DNA of 64,000 nucleotides from Corynespora cassiicola. Lineage: Eukaryota > Ascomycota > Dothideomycetes > Pleosporales > Corynesporascaceae. Both the position numbers and the translations under genes were made by a program. Below are positions 34,841 to 46,304 of this stretch, in pieces; positions within the stretch are counted from its first letter, which is position 1; each line of letters begins with the position of its first letter. The notes below the pieces were generated by a model. That model was not told the origin of the DNA. It saw nothing but the letters and a program-made list of their open reading frames with translations, and did no database searches. The stretch lies in the NCBI GenBank assembly GCA_022059125.1, contig JAEUWY010000005.1:3038001-3102000 (forward strand), read 5' to 3'.

Positions 34841-36947
34841 TACCGCTCAACGTAAGCCAGCGGGGACGCTTTTCGGTACTTTCAGATTTCTGTCGTATGT
34901 GAACGAATGCATACCGGGACCTGTATCACTTTCATAGTGGGGAAGGCGTGGCAGTTGCGAAGGCAAACGGCTGAAGTGCAGGTTGCACCCCGGCTCCGTT
35001 CGGACGACGGTTCGTCCGCCGCGAGCCTGCAGTTTACCGACGACCCCCAAATCCCCCGCTGACGGCCGCCCGGCGTAATGAAAAAGCTCCTGACCTTAGC
35101 AACCCGAAGCTGCCATACTTTAGGGCTTATGTATTGTTCGTCACGCACACGGAACTTCGCCGCAGGAACTATCCTTGAGCTCGTGGTGGTGGAACTCCGT
35201 ACAGTGCATTTATCATCACTCAAGCATTCGCGCCGACCGCACGCTCGATCGATTTTGCGCATTCTTTTTGTTGGGTCTCCAAGATTTTGCGAACTATTCG
35301 TTTGCTTGGTCGACTCGCCTCGGCCCTGAGTTGTTTTCAAGCAATGGCTGAGAATAGCAAACTGCGTCCCTAACTCCGTCCTCCAATTAGGCGCGCGCCA
35401 TCTCTAATCGCGAGTTGATCATGACATTCGAGGTCGTCCTGTCCGGCATCACCGGCCGAGTAGGGCAGGAGGTGCTTCAGTAATGTCTTAGAGATCGCAT
35501 CTGTCATCTCCCTTTTTCGCCGTCGGCTACCGGACGTGGCACAGTATCCAAAGCCGGTGCTGGTCGTGGTGGAGACTTGTACAAAGTACTCGTACGATGT
35601 GATTAGTAAGCTGCCCGGAGCCAACGGATGCATCTGGTACATAGCTCGCTCTTACGCACTTTTAGCAGGAAGTGCTTTGCTAATGTCATCGAGGTGTATG
35701 ACAGTTATGGAGCCACCAAAGGCGAGCCGTCCCCGATCGTTGTTATTGCCTTCTCCGCTTACCCTCAAGTGCGCGTAGATCAAATCTAGATCCAATCAAC
35801 ACTTAAATAAGGTGGCGATCACCCATCAATAGCCCATCCTAGAGCCAATGATTCTTTGCATGGTGTTGATCTATGGTGAAATGTGACAAAAACGTGGGAT
35901 CTCTAGATGATGGGCAGCTCAATAAAGGCGAACGCGGTTTGCTCTGGTGCGCCCAGGCACTTTAATTTGACTGGAAACAAGAGTCCCAGGATGATTCTGG
36001 AGAAGCAGTGCTCTTCGGCCAAAAAACTAGACTCCGGTGCCCCCAAAATGCGGCCTGGATCTCGTTCAGGCTCAGCGCCTACGGCGAGGGCGAGGTCCAA
36101 GACGCTCGGGATATTTGTGGAAAACGGTAAAGGCCCGACATAGGTTCATGATAGAACGAGGTACTGTTTTTGGCGAAGCCGTTGTTGTGGTAGGTGGTGC
36201 GTCTGGTTGGGCCATCTGATCGGACGAACTGTTTCTGGCGCTGATTGATGCATTGATGAAAAGGGCTAACGAGCTGCTGTTGGCAGCGTTGCTGAACCGC
36301 CAGTCGGGGGATTGATGCGGAAACAAGCCTAGGCTGAGCAACGGCCTAGTGATATGTCGGATACCGTGCAATTGCACATAATTACATGTGGTATCACGCC
36401 CTAATCTTCACTCGGATGTTTTTGTAACCGTCGTACCGACCGCCCTTGTGCTTGAAACAGAAAGAGACGAGCAGATAGCCAAAGGTAACTTTCAACGTCA
36501 AAAATTGCTTAGTTTTTGACTAGATAGGCCGATGTATCGTCTTTGATGGAATAAAACCGACGGTGAGACAGGAATAGAGACGTTTGTTATTTCAAGTTTG
36601 AACTCGTTGCGCTCTGCAGGCCAAAGATTTCAGGGACTAGGCGCACCCGACTGAGGTCATTAGACTAATATTTTGTCAACCTTCAAAGAACAGTTGCGTC
36701 AAACTCTAATACGGCACTTGAACATTTTGTTGCTGCCGTTCACTCCTGCTAGATGAACTTGCCGAAATTAAGGGTGCTGTGCAACGATTGGGTCACCAGG
36801 CGGATTCGGCCGCGTTATGCGCCTGACGGTTTGGCTGGCCAGGACAGCCATGCGCCGCCAATTGAAGACTGGCACCATATGGATCCGAAGGAGCGCCGGT
36901 GGCTCACATTCGGCCATGGGTGACTTGGGCCGTACCAATCGTTCAAC
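34841..36947. other. intergenic, no gene supported
   Basis: 2.1 kb between the regulator (-, start 34840) and the RING gene (-, end 36948). Several short frames exist (for example 34882-35340 - and 36072-36377 -), but none has a recognised domain or consistent splicing. A 10-bp GGCGCGCGCC palindrome lies near 35391. The proximal part should be the regulator's promoter. Confidence 0.45.
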
Positions 36948-37673
36948 TCAAGCATACATATCGTCGTATTCCTCCTCGTCGTCCTCGACTGGCGGCGGTG
37001 GTGTCTTCTTTTTCAGAAGCTCCTTGCGATCGAGTGGGCAAGTTGAATTGAGTTTGAGCCAAGGTCCAATGCAATCCAGGTCGAAACGATGGTCCTTGTG
37101 GCACGGCAGTTCTACCACCAGCGGATACTTGTCTGACAGAACCTTATGTCAGCCATGCACATGTTAGCTGATGCATCTGGACATACCATCAAGAAACGGA
37201 TTCACGCAGATGGGACACGTGTCGGTTGGCTTCAGCGATTTCTTGGGCACCCTCTCGAGCTCGTCTAGGAACGTGTCCGGGACGCCTTTGAGCTCGGTGG
37301 GCGGATCGTCTGCATTTTGTCGCAGGATCTCGATCATGCCTGCTAGCAGGTCGTTTCCATGCCCCGGCTCGTGACCTGGCTCGTCCGGAGCTCGTCCGCG
37401 CATCATCTCGAATGCATTTGCGAGTAGGCGAAATGCGGCCGACATGTTCTCGGGCTGTGGTACGGCGTGTGCATTGTGGTGCGCCTGGGGATCGGACGTA
37501 TCGACTAGTTCGAGAGTAGAAAAGAAAGTTGAGAGGTCTGGGCGGCGTGGAGGATGCTCGGGATGGTCTTCTTTGGTGGAGATGTTGTGCTCAACTGTCA
37601 AGCCGTCAATTACCCCGCATCGGATCAGTGTTGAAGGGTTGAAAATGTAGAACATACCTTCGTAGCCAGACAT
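36948..37673 (-). CDS. small RING-finger protein (probable E3 ubiquitin ligase)
   Basis: Three exons: 37673-37658, 37594-37187 and 37132-36948, giving 202 residues. The first exon is only 16 nt (MSGYE plus one base). Its 63-nt intron (GTATGT..TTGACAG) is in frame and stop-free, so an unspliced form would add 21 residues. The RING begins DTCPICVNPFLD, crosses the second intron, and continues LPCHKDHRFDLDCIGPWLKLNSTCPLDRKEL. This gives the C-x2-C ... C-x-H/H-x2-C ... C-x2-C order of RING-H2-type fingers. The C-terminus is acidic and ends in EEEYDDMYA. Upstream the protein has the helix AFRLLANAFEMMRG. Likely an E2-binding ubiquitin ligase; the substrate is unknown. Confidence 0.85.
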
Positions 37674-39350
37674 GATGACTATGTGGCCAGAGAATGGAAG
37701 GATTCCTGGAGACAATGAAGGCTAGGTGGAGGGTGAGTTGAGGATGTTATAGCTGTAGAGGAACGCGTCCTCTCCATTGGTGCCTGGAGATTTCGGGTGG
37801 GTTGCCCCGCAGTCACGTGTGGAGGGCCAGCCTTGGAACCCGTGGGATGCGTGTGCGCCGGGCCCGCTACCATGGTACCTAGCCAAGGTGGGACGACTGC
37901 TTTATAGGGACATGAACGTGTACTTGATTTCTAATTCTCTCGATTTGATGGTTCTGGCATGATCGAACGACTGCATCTACTTAGGTACCCCAGGACATCG
38001 GGCCTCTGGTTGAAGCCAATTGCATATGGATCTGAAAAAGCGATATTGACATGGCCTGTGATAATGGCGATCCGAAGCTACCGCGCCGTGTGCATCCAGA
38101 AGACCGACACACTTTGGGAGTTGAGAACCTTGCGTATTAGTACAGCGTGGGCAAGGACGCGGTGTACATTCTGGATGCTTGTGCAAACCTCATGGCCCGC
38201 AAAAATGCGGGACGATGCGGGACGAGGATGTCGCGCAGGAATAGCTGCAATCTCATAGCCAGAGCCAGGCCCAGTCCCGGTAATGGTGGCTTTGGGTTGG
38301 AGCCGCATGATATTCGTTTGCCAGTACCATGTTGACACCTTTTCTGGATCCACGGACAGCAAGCGGAGAAGGCCGCAGAGGCAGAGAAGACAACCTGTGT
38401 CTTGACGATGGGGTCGGGGGTGACGGATGGAAGCAGCGAGCCTGGGATTGGGAGATGGCATAGAGATTGATCTAATGGTGGAGAAAAGCAGAGTTGGCGG
38501 TCTCTCCTTTTCCTCGAACGCGCCGTCCTCCGCGGGCAGTGAAGCAAGCCGCCGTACGCAACCCAACAAGCTCACTGGGCCCCAGGCCAGCAAAGGAGAG
38601 CACCTGCCTGGTCGATGTCCAGCCGACTGCGGTGTGCATGCGCGGCGGGCCTGGCCAAATAAACAGCACTGCAGTGTTTATCATCGCCCCCATGCCTGCC
38701 CGAGACGCATCGCGTGACGTCGACGCGCGCACCCACCGCGACGCCCATCTCCCATGCCGGCGCCCCGCGCCGCCTGGTGGTGGCCATCGCGATGGCAGCG
38801 GCGCAGGCGAGGCCAGGCACAGCAGCGCGGTAGGCAGGCCCCGGCGGGCGGGCAAGCACACAGCACGATGAATACAGAGCACTGTTGACGGCCAGGGATG
38901 CGCGTTGCTGGGGAGCGACGGTAGCGTGCACGGGCGCGGCGAGCTAGCCGGGTTCTCGCGCTGGTTCCCTCATGCCAGCCACAACAAACTCCCTCCCCAT
39001 CCCCGGCCCCAAGACCAGCAGATCCAGCCCAGCACCCACTGGCACGTCTTCCCTTCGCTCAATCGCTTTTACGCCCTCCTCTCTGTGCCCCCCCCCCCCC
39101 AGTCCCGCTGTCCCGTCGCCATGGCCGCTGCGCGTCTGTAGACGTCGCTCCCAACCAACCCGTCAACGTCGCGTACCGAGAACCAAACTCTGCCACGGCC
39201 CCTGCCCCTCCACTTTCGTCCCCATCTACCACCACCACCACCGCCTCCCGCCTCACACTCTCGACGGGCGCCCGCCCCCTGATCCCCTCTGTCCGCTGCC
39301 TCCGCATGGCAGCAGTCGCCGTGCCGCCGTCGCCCCAAGTCGCCGTCGCC
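37674..39350. other. intergenic, promoter side of the Dbf4-like gene
   Basis: 1.7 kb divergent region. The right half is strongly GC-rich, with a run of 13 C at 39088-39100 and a CCACCACCACCACCGCC stretch near 39230. Long frames here (38972-40108 +, 38472-38882 -) lack domains and reflect GC bias. An in-frame ATG at 39306 lies just upstream of the preferred start. Confidence 0.5.
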
Positions 39351-41250
39351 ATGTCCAGCCGTCGCGTGCCCCTCGCAAATCTGCAGAATGCCACAAACTC
39401 GCCGCTACGCGCGCCCGCCGTGCCGGGCAAGCGCCAGCGCTCCCACGCCAGCGAGCAGCGCGACCTGCCCTACTGCCAGCCGCCCTACAAGAAGCAGATA
39501 GTCGAGGTCGACGATGCCGAGTCTCGCCGCCACGGCCTCGTCCGCAGGAGTGGGGCCCAGCCCACGGCCTTGACGAGGAAGCTCGAGGCCGCCCGCGAGG
39601 TCAAGGCTGTGCCCAAGCAGTCCGAGAGGGCCCAGCGCCTGGCCAACGAGAACCTGGAGAACATACGGCAATGGCAGCGCCACTACAGGAAGATGTTCCC
39701 CCAGTTTGTCTTCTACTTCGAGAGCATCCCAGAGGACGCGAGGTACAAGGTCACCACCCAGGTCAAGGCACTCGGCTCGGTAAGTCCAGTCCATGGAAGA
39801 AGAAAAATGCCATGCCCCTAGCTAACCATCCGCCAGCGCGAGATCAAATTCTTTTCCCGGGAGGCTACCCATGTCATCACCACGCGTTCCATCCCCGCCG
39901 AACTCGACTCGAGCTCCTCAACCAACGCGAAGGGCACCATCAATCCCGCACAGTTGGAGGCCAAGAAGAACGTCTTCGACGCTGCTCTTACCAAGACGAG
40001 CCATGGAGGAGACATTCTGTACAAGGCACGCGAGATGAACATGAAGATTTGGTCTGCCGAGAAGCTGCAACGCATCCTGGGCACCTTGTTCAATACGGAA
40101 ACCGGTGAAGAGGCTCCGAGGTATCCGTCGCGTCATGCCGATGCTGGCACCCAGCCGCGTCTGGGGCGCCAAGCGGACCTGCAAAAGCTGCTGCAGAACG
40201 AAAAGATCAATGGCCCTCTTGATCGAGATTACTCGGTTGCTACGCAGGATATGATTCAGCTGCGTGGAAACTACATCTATGTTCACGACATGGACGAGGT
40301 CACGCGTCCAGTAATGGTTCGAGAATATCCCAAGGTCACTAACAAAGCCGATGGCAAGTGGCCCCAATTCAGGTCGTCTGGCAGTGGGAAATGCCCCTTC
40401 ATTCCGGACCCCGACTATGCACGTAGGGCACGCCAGGAGCAAGAAGAGCAGAGGGCACAGGAGGCAGCAGCGGCAGCTCCCCGCACGCGAGCGGCAACAG
40501 CAATGGAAGGAAAACGCACACCGGTGGAGAACAACAGCGTTGCACGCCGTCCTAGTGTGACTACCAAGGAGGAGGAGGAGGAGGCAAAACCTTTGGACCC
40601 GCCAAAGATGATTCCAACGAAGCGTTCCAACACGGACGGAATGCCTCCCATGTTCGGAAGCGCCCAGGCGAGCATACGTGCCATGCCCCGATTTATTGGC
40701 GGGGAGCCTGTTGCTTCTGGCATACAGCAATCGAACATCACTTCCGCAATTCGATCCCAGACCATCTCCTCCACGGCTATAGCACCAGGTGCACGAACAG
40801 GCAACAGCAAGGAGGTGAACCAATTGAAGAGGAAGGTTTTGGAGAAGAACAGTGCTCCATCAGCCAACAGTGGTCACTCTTCTGCATTCAACGACGTGCG
40901 AGCAGCCCTCAATGGCGACTACGCCCAGCCCACGCGAGCAGCCAAGCGCAAGGCCCAGGAGACGCTTGGTTACATACGCGAGGACACAGACGAGGAACGG
41001 GTAGTTCGCAAAGCAGCCGTCGTCCGCCGACGGAAGACTTCTGAGAAAGAACTTAAGCCCGGCTATTGTGAGAACTGCAGGGAGAAGTTCAACGACTTTG
41101 ATGAGGTGAGTGACCATCCCGTCCTTCTTTTCAAATCCGACTAACACAGTGTCCCAGCACATCATGTCTCGAAAGCACCGCAAGTTCGCAATCACCGCCG
41201 ATAACTGGGTCGAGCTCGACCAGTTGCTGGCTCAGCTCGTCCGTCAATGA
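39351..41250 (+). CDS. DBF4: Dbf4/Dfp1-type regulatory subunit of Cdc7 kinase
   Basis: Three exons: 39351-39779, 39837-41105 and 41158-41250, giving 596 residues. Introns run GTAAGT..CTAACCATCCGCCAG and GTGAGT..CCCAG. All three family motifs are visible. Motif N is a BRCT-like region from about residue 100 (YFESIPEDARYKVTTQ..REIKFFSREATHVITT). Motif M lies near residue 283 (GNYIYVHDMDEVTRPVMVREY). Motif C lies near residue 550: PGYCENCREKFNDFDE joined by the last intron to HIMSRKHRKFA, a CxxC..HxxxxxH zinc finger. The protein binds and activates Cdc7/Hsk1 for MCM phosphorylation at replication origins. The start at 39351 (MSSRRVPLANLQNATNSPLR) fits the usual N-terminus; 39306 is the alternative. 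Confidence 0.95.
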
Positions 41251-42078
41251 AGCCGCATACCGCTCGACATATGCATGTCACACGTACATCCTACATGTTT
41301 CTTTTCCTTTCAGTGGCGCCAACTCTACGACATAATTTACTACGACAAAGTTCCCTTCTCCGCCCGTATTCACTTCTCTCCGCCCTCCGGCGCACGGCAC
41401 CCTGTTTATTCTGCAAATACCCAATACACAGCATTTTCGTGACCTGCTGCATTTTTGAGGCGCATCTCTTGAGTATTACTGGGGCATGGCTTGGTTGTGG
41501 TTGTTTCTTGGGCGACACGTTTGTCTCGTCCCTGGTGGTCTACGATGCATCTGCCCCCCTATCTGCTTAGTATCTTCCTTTTCTGCGCTCGAGGCCAGTT
41601 GTACAGTTTGTACTGCAAGACAGCGGGCGCGTGCGGAGAAAAGGTGTTGTACATGAAAAGCGAAAGAATATCCTCTGGAGGAGAACATGAGACGTGGTCA
41701 CGGATTCGTCGTCCTAGATGATAATTAGCTATATCACTATCGTGTTAGATGCCTAGAAGACTATGAATGCGAATGCGACCATTATTCAACCCCGCTTGTT
41801 TGGCTCTGGCGTGAATGAAAAAGCACATGTGCAAGTGTAGCATGTAGTTGGGTACATCAGGCGCTGATTGGCCAGGCAGCCTTGCACGCCTCGCCATTTC
41901 CCTCTTTCGTGCACAACTCTGCCCTTCCACCAAACATCCCCCCGCCCAAACACCGAAACCAAACGCCCTTCCTAGCGCCCGTACAAACGCAGCCCTCATA
42001 AAAAAAAGTTACCATCCCAAGAGCCTGCCGTCACCCCGCAAGATCCATATATCCGGATCCCAGCAGCCGTCGCCCAAG
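41251..42078. other. intergenic, no gene seen
   Basis: 830 bp holding the 3' end of the Dbf4-like gene and the ATG12 promoter/leader. Poly-A and C-rich runs precede the ATG12 start. No coding frame was recognised. Confidence 0.5.
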
Positions 42079-42760
42079 ATGTCAAACTCGCCCGAAGAGC
42101 GGATACCCGAAGACGAAGACGACGCAACCGAAGCGCCCCTCACCATGGCCGCATCTGTAGTCCTAACCAACCTCCCGCGAGACGCATCTCAAGCCTTGGA
42201 AGCTGCTGGTAACCTGTCTGTGCAAAAAGGTGGGTTGATCAGTCTGCCTTTGCTGTTGATCTCACGCCCGCTGCCTAGGTACCTACACGTGTGACCCGGC
42301 TCGTGACCCGCATGCACGTGCAGTCCCTCCTGCGTTCCCATTTCCCCCAGCCTCGCCTCTACGCTGCGCTGGTGTTTTTTTTTTTTTGAAAGGTGTGAGC
42401 TGGTGCATGGCCGACAGATTGACTGACCCGTGGCCCTCGCAGTAACCATCCGGCTGCAGCCCGTGGGCTCGGCGCCGCACCTCACGCAGCGCGTCTTCAA
42501 GCTGTCGACGAACCAGCGGTTCGAAACGGTGGTGCGGTTCCTGCGTAAGCGGCTCGGCGTCAAGGAGCACGAGAGCTTGTATTGCTACATTGGCAATGTG
42601 TTTTCGCCCAGCTTGGACGAGGGGATTGGGAATTTGTGGACGGTGAGTGTGGTGCTCCTTTTGTTGGGTTGGGATGTGTAGAGCTAATGGAGTGAGATAG
42701 TGTTTTAAGCAGGGAGAGGAGTTGGTGGTGCATTATGCCATGTCGCCGGCTTTTGGGTAG
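42079..42760 (+). CDS. ATG12: ubiquitin-like autophagy protein Atg12
   Basis: Three exons: 42079-42229, 42443-42642 and 42701-42760, giving 136 residues. The first intron is long for this window (213 nt, with a T10-11 run). The last acceptor is the TAG at 42700, which restores the diagnostic CFKQGEELVVHYAMSPAFG end. The ubiquitin-like fold covers about residues 51-136 (VTIRLQPVGSAPHLTQRVFK, FLRKRLGVKEHESLYCYIGNVFSPS). The final Gly is the residue that Atg7 and Atg10 activate and transfer to Atg5; the conjugate then promotes Atg8 lipidation on the phagophore. The N-terminal ~50 residues are acidic and disordered, as usual. Confidence 0.95.
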
Positions 42761-43079
42761 GGGGTAAGACTAAGGGACATGGGGTTCATGGGGTATGGTT
42801 CAATGACGATTCACGCATAGAAAAGACGTGGTGTTTTTGGGTTATCGATATAAGCTAAACTAGCAGGGCGATACTCGACTTGCATACGTAGATGATACAA
42901 TAAGCTATACGCTTCCGTATGGGGATGGCAATAGATTGACGCTTTAGTATACAAGAATCGTGACGAACAACGGTGTGGACATTGCGATGGAAGGGTATGG
43001 AAACGGAACGGTAACCGCCAACACCGAAAGACTCATGAACGGAACGAAGCTACCTAAAGAGAACGTCCACGCTCTCTGC
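42761..43079. other. short convergent intergenic region
   Basis: About 320 bp between the ATG12 (+) and ketopantoate hydroxymethyltransferase (-) stop codons. AT-rich in the centre; presumably both 3' ends. Nothing else seen. Confidence 0.5.
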
Positions 43080-44270
43080 CTAATCCCTCTTTGCCGTTGC
43101 ACCCTTGTCTGCGACGAGCTTCTCGAACTCGGCGAAGACGTCCTTTTGCATGGGATACGTGTGCTCGGTTGCGGGGAAAGCACGACTCTTGACCTCGGAC
43201 TTGTAGGCCAACATTGCCTTCATGTTCTCGTCCCATACGTTGCCGTACTTCTTGACGAACTTGGGCAGAAACCAGTTGGAGGGGAAGTAGCCCATCATGT
43301 CGCCCTGCACCAGCACCTGGCCAGAGCAGCCATTGCCCGCGCCGATGCCGATGGTCGGGACGCTGAGCTTGCTCGTGACCAGGGCCGCGACCTCTGCGGG
43401 GATAGCCTCCAGGACGATGGCGAAGGCGCCCGCGTCCTGTATGGCGAGGGCATCCTCGAGGACCTTGAGTGCCGAGTCGACGGTCTTGCCCTGCACCCGG
43501 AAGCCGCCGAGGGCGTTCTGGCGCTGGGGCGTGAGGCCAATGTGGCCGAGGACGGGGATGCCCGCGCTGGTGATTTTGGAAATCATGGGCGTCATCTCCC
43601 TGCCGCCCTCGAGCTTTATCGACTTGACGCGGCCCTCCTTGATCAGGCGGATGGCGGAGCTGACGGCCTGTTCGGGCGAGACTTCGTAGGTGCCCATGGC
43701 CAAGTCGCCAACCTAGTCATTGATCAAAGGTTAGATATGCGCACCACACATGGACACGAACACACCACGACGATAACAACAACAACAACGAACGTGGGAT
43801 GAGAGGCATACAGTAAAGGCCCCCTTGGTGGCCCGCGCCACGGACCGGCAGTGCATAATCATCTCCTCCATGCGCACCTCGGTCGTGTCCTCCATGCCCA
43901 GCGCAACCATGGCCAAGCTGTCCCCCACGAGCACCATGTCCATGCCTGCCTGGTCGGCGACGTACGCGCTTGGGAAATCGTGGGCCGTGATCATGGTGAT
44001 GGGCTCCCTCTTGCGGTACAGGGCCTGCAGGGTGTTGATGGTAACGGGCCTGCGGGCATTGGCCGGGGCGCCGCCGGCAGCGTCGCTGTTGCTGGTGCTC
44101 GGCTTCTGGACGTGCGAGCTCCAGCGCACCTGCGGCGGCGGCGGGCCCAGGGCGTGCGACAGCCCGGCCAACGCGTTTGAGCGTGTCAGGACGCGCGGCA
44201 CACGCCTGCTGCCACTGCTGCCAGTCCTCGCCAGCGCGAGTTGGCACATGAGCATGGTGGCACGCGACAT
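43080..44270 (-). CDS. ECM31: 3-methyl-2-oxobutanoate (ketopantoate) hydroxymethyltransferase
   Basis: Two exons: 44270-43812 and 43712-43080, giving 363 residues. The 99-nt intron runs GTATGC..GACTAG. The enzyme adds a hydroxymethyl group from methylenetetrahydrofolate to alpha-ketoisovalerate, the first committed step to pantothenate and CoA. Signature segments are ITAHDFPSAYVADQAGMDMVLVGDSLAM (metal-binding Asp in VGDS), KLEGG, VLGHIGLTPQ, AFAIVLEAIP with the catalytic Glu, and TIGIGAGNGCSGQVLVQGDMMG. The first ~60 residues are Arg/Ser/Ala-rich with no acidic residues, so mitochondrial import is likely. Where PanB homologues usually read GDLP, this one reads GDLAMG. Confidence 0.95.
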
Positions 44271-46304
44271 GGCAACGGCAGCGGTCGGCGGCGGTGACGG
44301 CAACGAGCAACGACGACGACTACGACGGAAGGGCGGGGCTTTGGTGGGCGGTTCTGACGGCTTCGCTCCGGATCAGCAAGGCGAGGAAAGGAAAATTGGA
44401 ATGCAGGGCCATGGCTCGTCTGGGCGGGGAGGCCTTTGCGTATTTATCGCAGTGTACTCGATTTTGCGCAGAACGGCTTGTCACAGTAAAGTCACTTTCG
44501 GTTGTCGGTCGTCGGTCGGTTGGTGGAGTCCCAGGCTAAGAACCCGCCAGGCAGGCTGGCTGCTGCTGAGTCTTGTCAGCCCTGACTGCTGGCTAGCTAG
44601 CCAGCTACCCTACCCTACCCGCTTTCTATTTATTTTTTTTGGCCCGCCCGCCGAACGAGGCCCGGCCCCTTGCCTTTGTTCGGCTACGTCCGCCTGCGAG
44701 CGCTGGAGATGTCCTTTTTGGATGCTGGATGCGCCCGGCCGTCTGCTGTTTTTGGGGCGCAATGGAGATGATTGTCCATGAGAGTATATAGTGCAATGAT
44801 CTTGCTGCAGCCAAAACCACCGTAGACGAGATGTGGCGATGGTGCTGGGTGGTTGCTGTGGTGCCCTGGTGCTGTGGTGCTGTGCAAGGATGCAATCCGC
44901 GTACCTTGATGCTGGGCATGCCTAGATCTCGCCCCCGACTATGCGATCTACCTGTGGGCCGAGGTAGGTAATCCATAGCCCGTCTCGGCATCCTGCTGGC
45001 CGCATTGCGCCGCATGGCTGGTCGTGAGGGACGGGGTTCCGAGGTGTTTGTTGCTCATGTTTTTAAAGTATCAAAACGGCCAGCTGTTCAATTGAATGTA
45101 TTCGTACTGCCTAGGTAGGGAAACCATTGAACTGTGCCAGCGTGGACCGTTGCCGGGTGCGTGTTGAACCCCCTGCTTTCCAGGCGGTCCGGCTGTAGGA
45201 ACCTGCTGCTGGAGCGTGCACCACGTGCCATTACGGACCGCCGGGGGAACTAAATTGACTACATTTCTAAAGGCGTCTTGGGAGAGCAGGGTATAGAAAT
45301 AGAGCCCAGATGTGCCTAGGTAACCTTTTGATCAAGCACATCGCAACATACACCATGTTGGTTGCTGCAATGGCAAACGGCTTGGAGCACAAGTTGGCAA
45401 AGCGCCTTGCCGTTACTACTTGTATCACAATCGAGTCTTTTGCATTAGATCAAGGGCGGTATACTGAGGGACTACGGCGTGAGCCCCATGCCATATATTG
45501 ATACACTGATACATTGACGATCATCACTGGGCTGACAAGAGTTTAAAGAAGCTGCACGATCAGTGGCGTGCCGCCTGCAGCATGGCATCCTCGAGTATCA
45601 AAGACGTGTCGTGCTGAAAATGATTGAGGATAAATTGAGGATAAAGCTGGCAGATGGCGTGTTTGAAGGTTTCTGGTAGCTGGGTTGGGTGGCTTCAAGT
45701 GTGACTCGTAGGCAAGAAACTCTAGGCACCAAAACAGGAGCACGCAACATTGATGTCAGTGTTTGTCAGCACACAGCAACAGCCCTGAGCTCGGGGTATT
45801 TCGACGGGTGATTCGCAAATGGCGAGGCTCGGAGGGAAATGGAGATCAGCACGTAGTCTGGGAGGCCGCTGGTGAGGTGGCGCCAAGACGTGCTAGGCTG
45901 GTTGCGTGACTGACTCGACTCGTGACAGCGTCCTTCCCTGCTCTCAACCCTACCGCAACTGCGAGGCCGGCCTGCTTGACTGATTCCCTCACCACTTCAC
46001 CCGACGCCCACGAAACTGCGCCTCGTCTTCAAACACCCATACGCCTGTATCCGAAGCCCGCCTGCTTTCCGCCTGCCCTGCTGTGCCTCCCGCCAACAAA
46101 GCACCCACGACTGCCACCACCGAGACCCCTCCCGCCTTATCGATTGCCCCGCGAACGGCCTTACTATTAACTCCACCCGACCCAGCCATTGCGTCGACAG
46201 CCCTCGCCCACCCAGACACACTCCTCTTCTGCCTCCTGTAGGCCCTGTCGATACGAAACAACCTTTCCTGTCGAGTCCGCCATATCGCATCTCCTCCCGC
46301 CACC
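44271..46304. other. 2-kb intergenic region, no gene supported
   Basis: Divergent promoter space between the ketopantoate enzyme (-) and the Ubc8-type gene (+). Frames on both strands (for example 43825-44781 + and 44626-45015 -) have no domains. It holds an 18-bp palindrome (44588-44605) followed by TACCC repeats, and C-rich leader sequence before 46305. Confidence 0.5.
44588..44605. repeat. 18-bp perfect palindrome next to TACCC repeats
   Basis: GCTGGCTAGCTAGCCAGC equals its own reverse complement. It is followed at once by three tandem TACCC units. It lies about 320 bp upstream of the ketopantoate enzyme start. Function unknown. Confidence 0.8.

Noticed and set aside
34882..35340. 152-codon - strand frame with scattered Cys, considered as the zinc-cluster exon of the regulator
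   Set aside because: Its Cys spacing fits no Zn2Cys6 pattern, whereas the exon at 34840-34765 restores RACWEC with a proper start and splice.
38972..40108. 378-codon + strand frame overlapping the Dbf4-like gene
   Set aside because: It is a shifted frame over GC-rich promoter and the Dbf4 exons, Pro/Arg-biased and without domains; the true frame has all three Dbf4 motifs.
43825..44781. 318-codon + strand frame opposite the ketopantoate enzyme's 5' exon
   Set aside because: Crosses promoter and exon antisense with no domain; explained by the coding strand's base bias.
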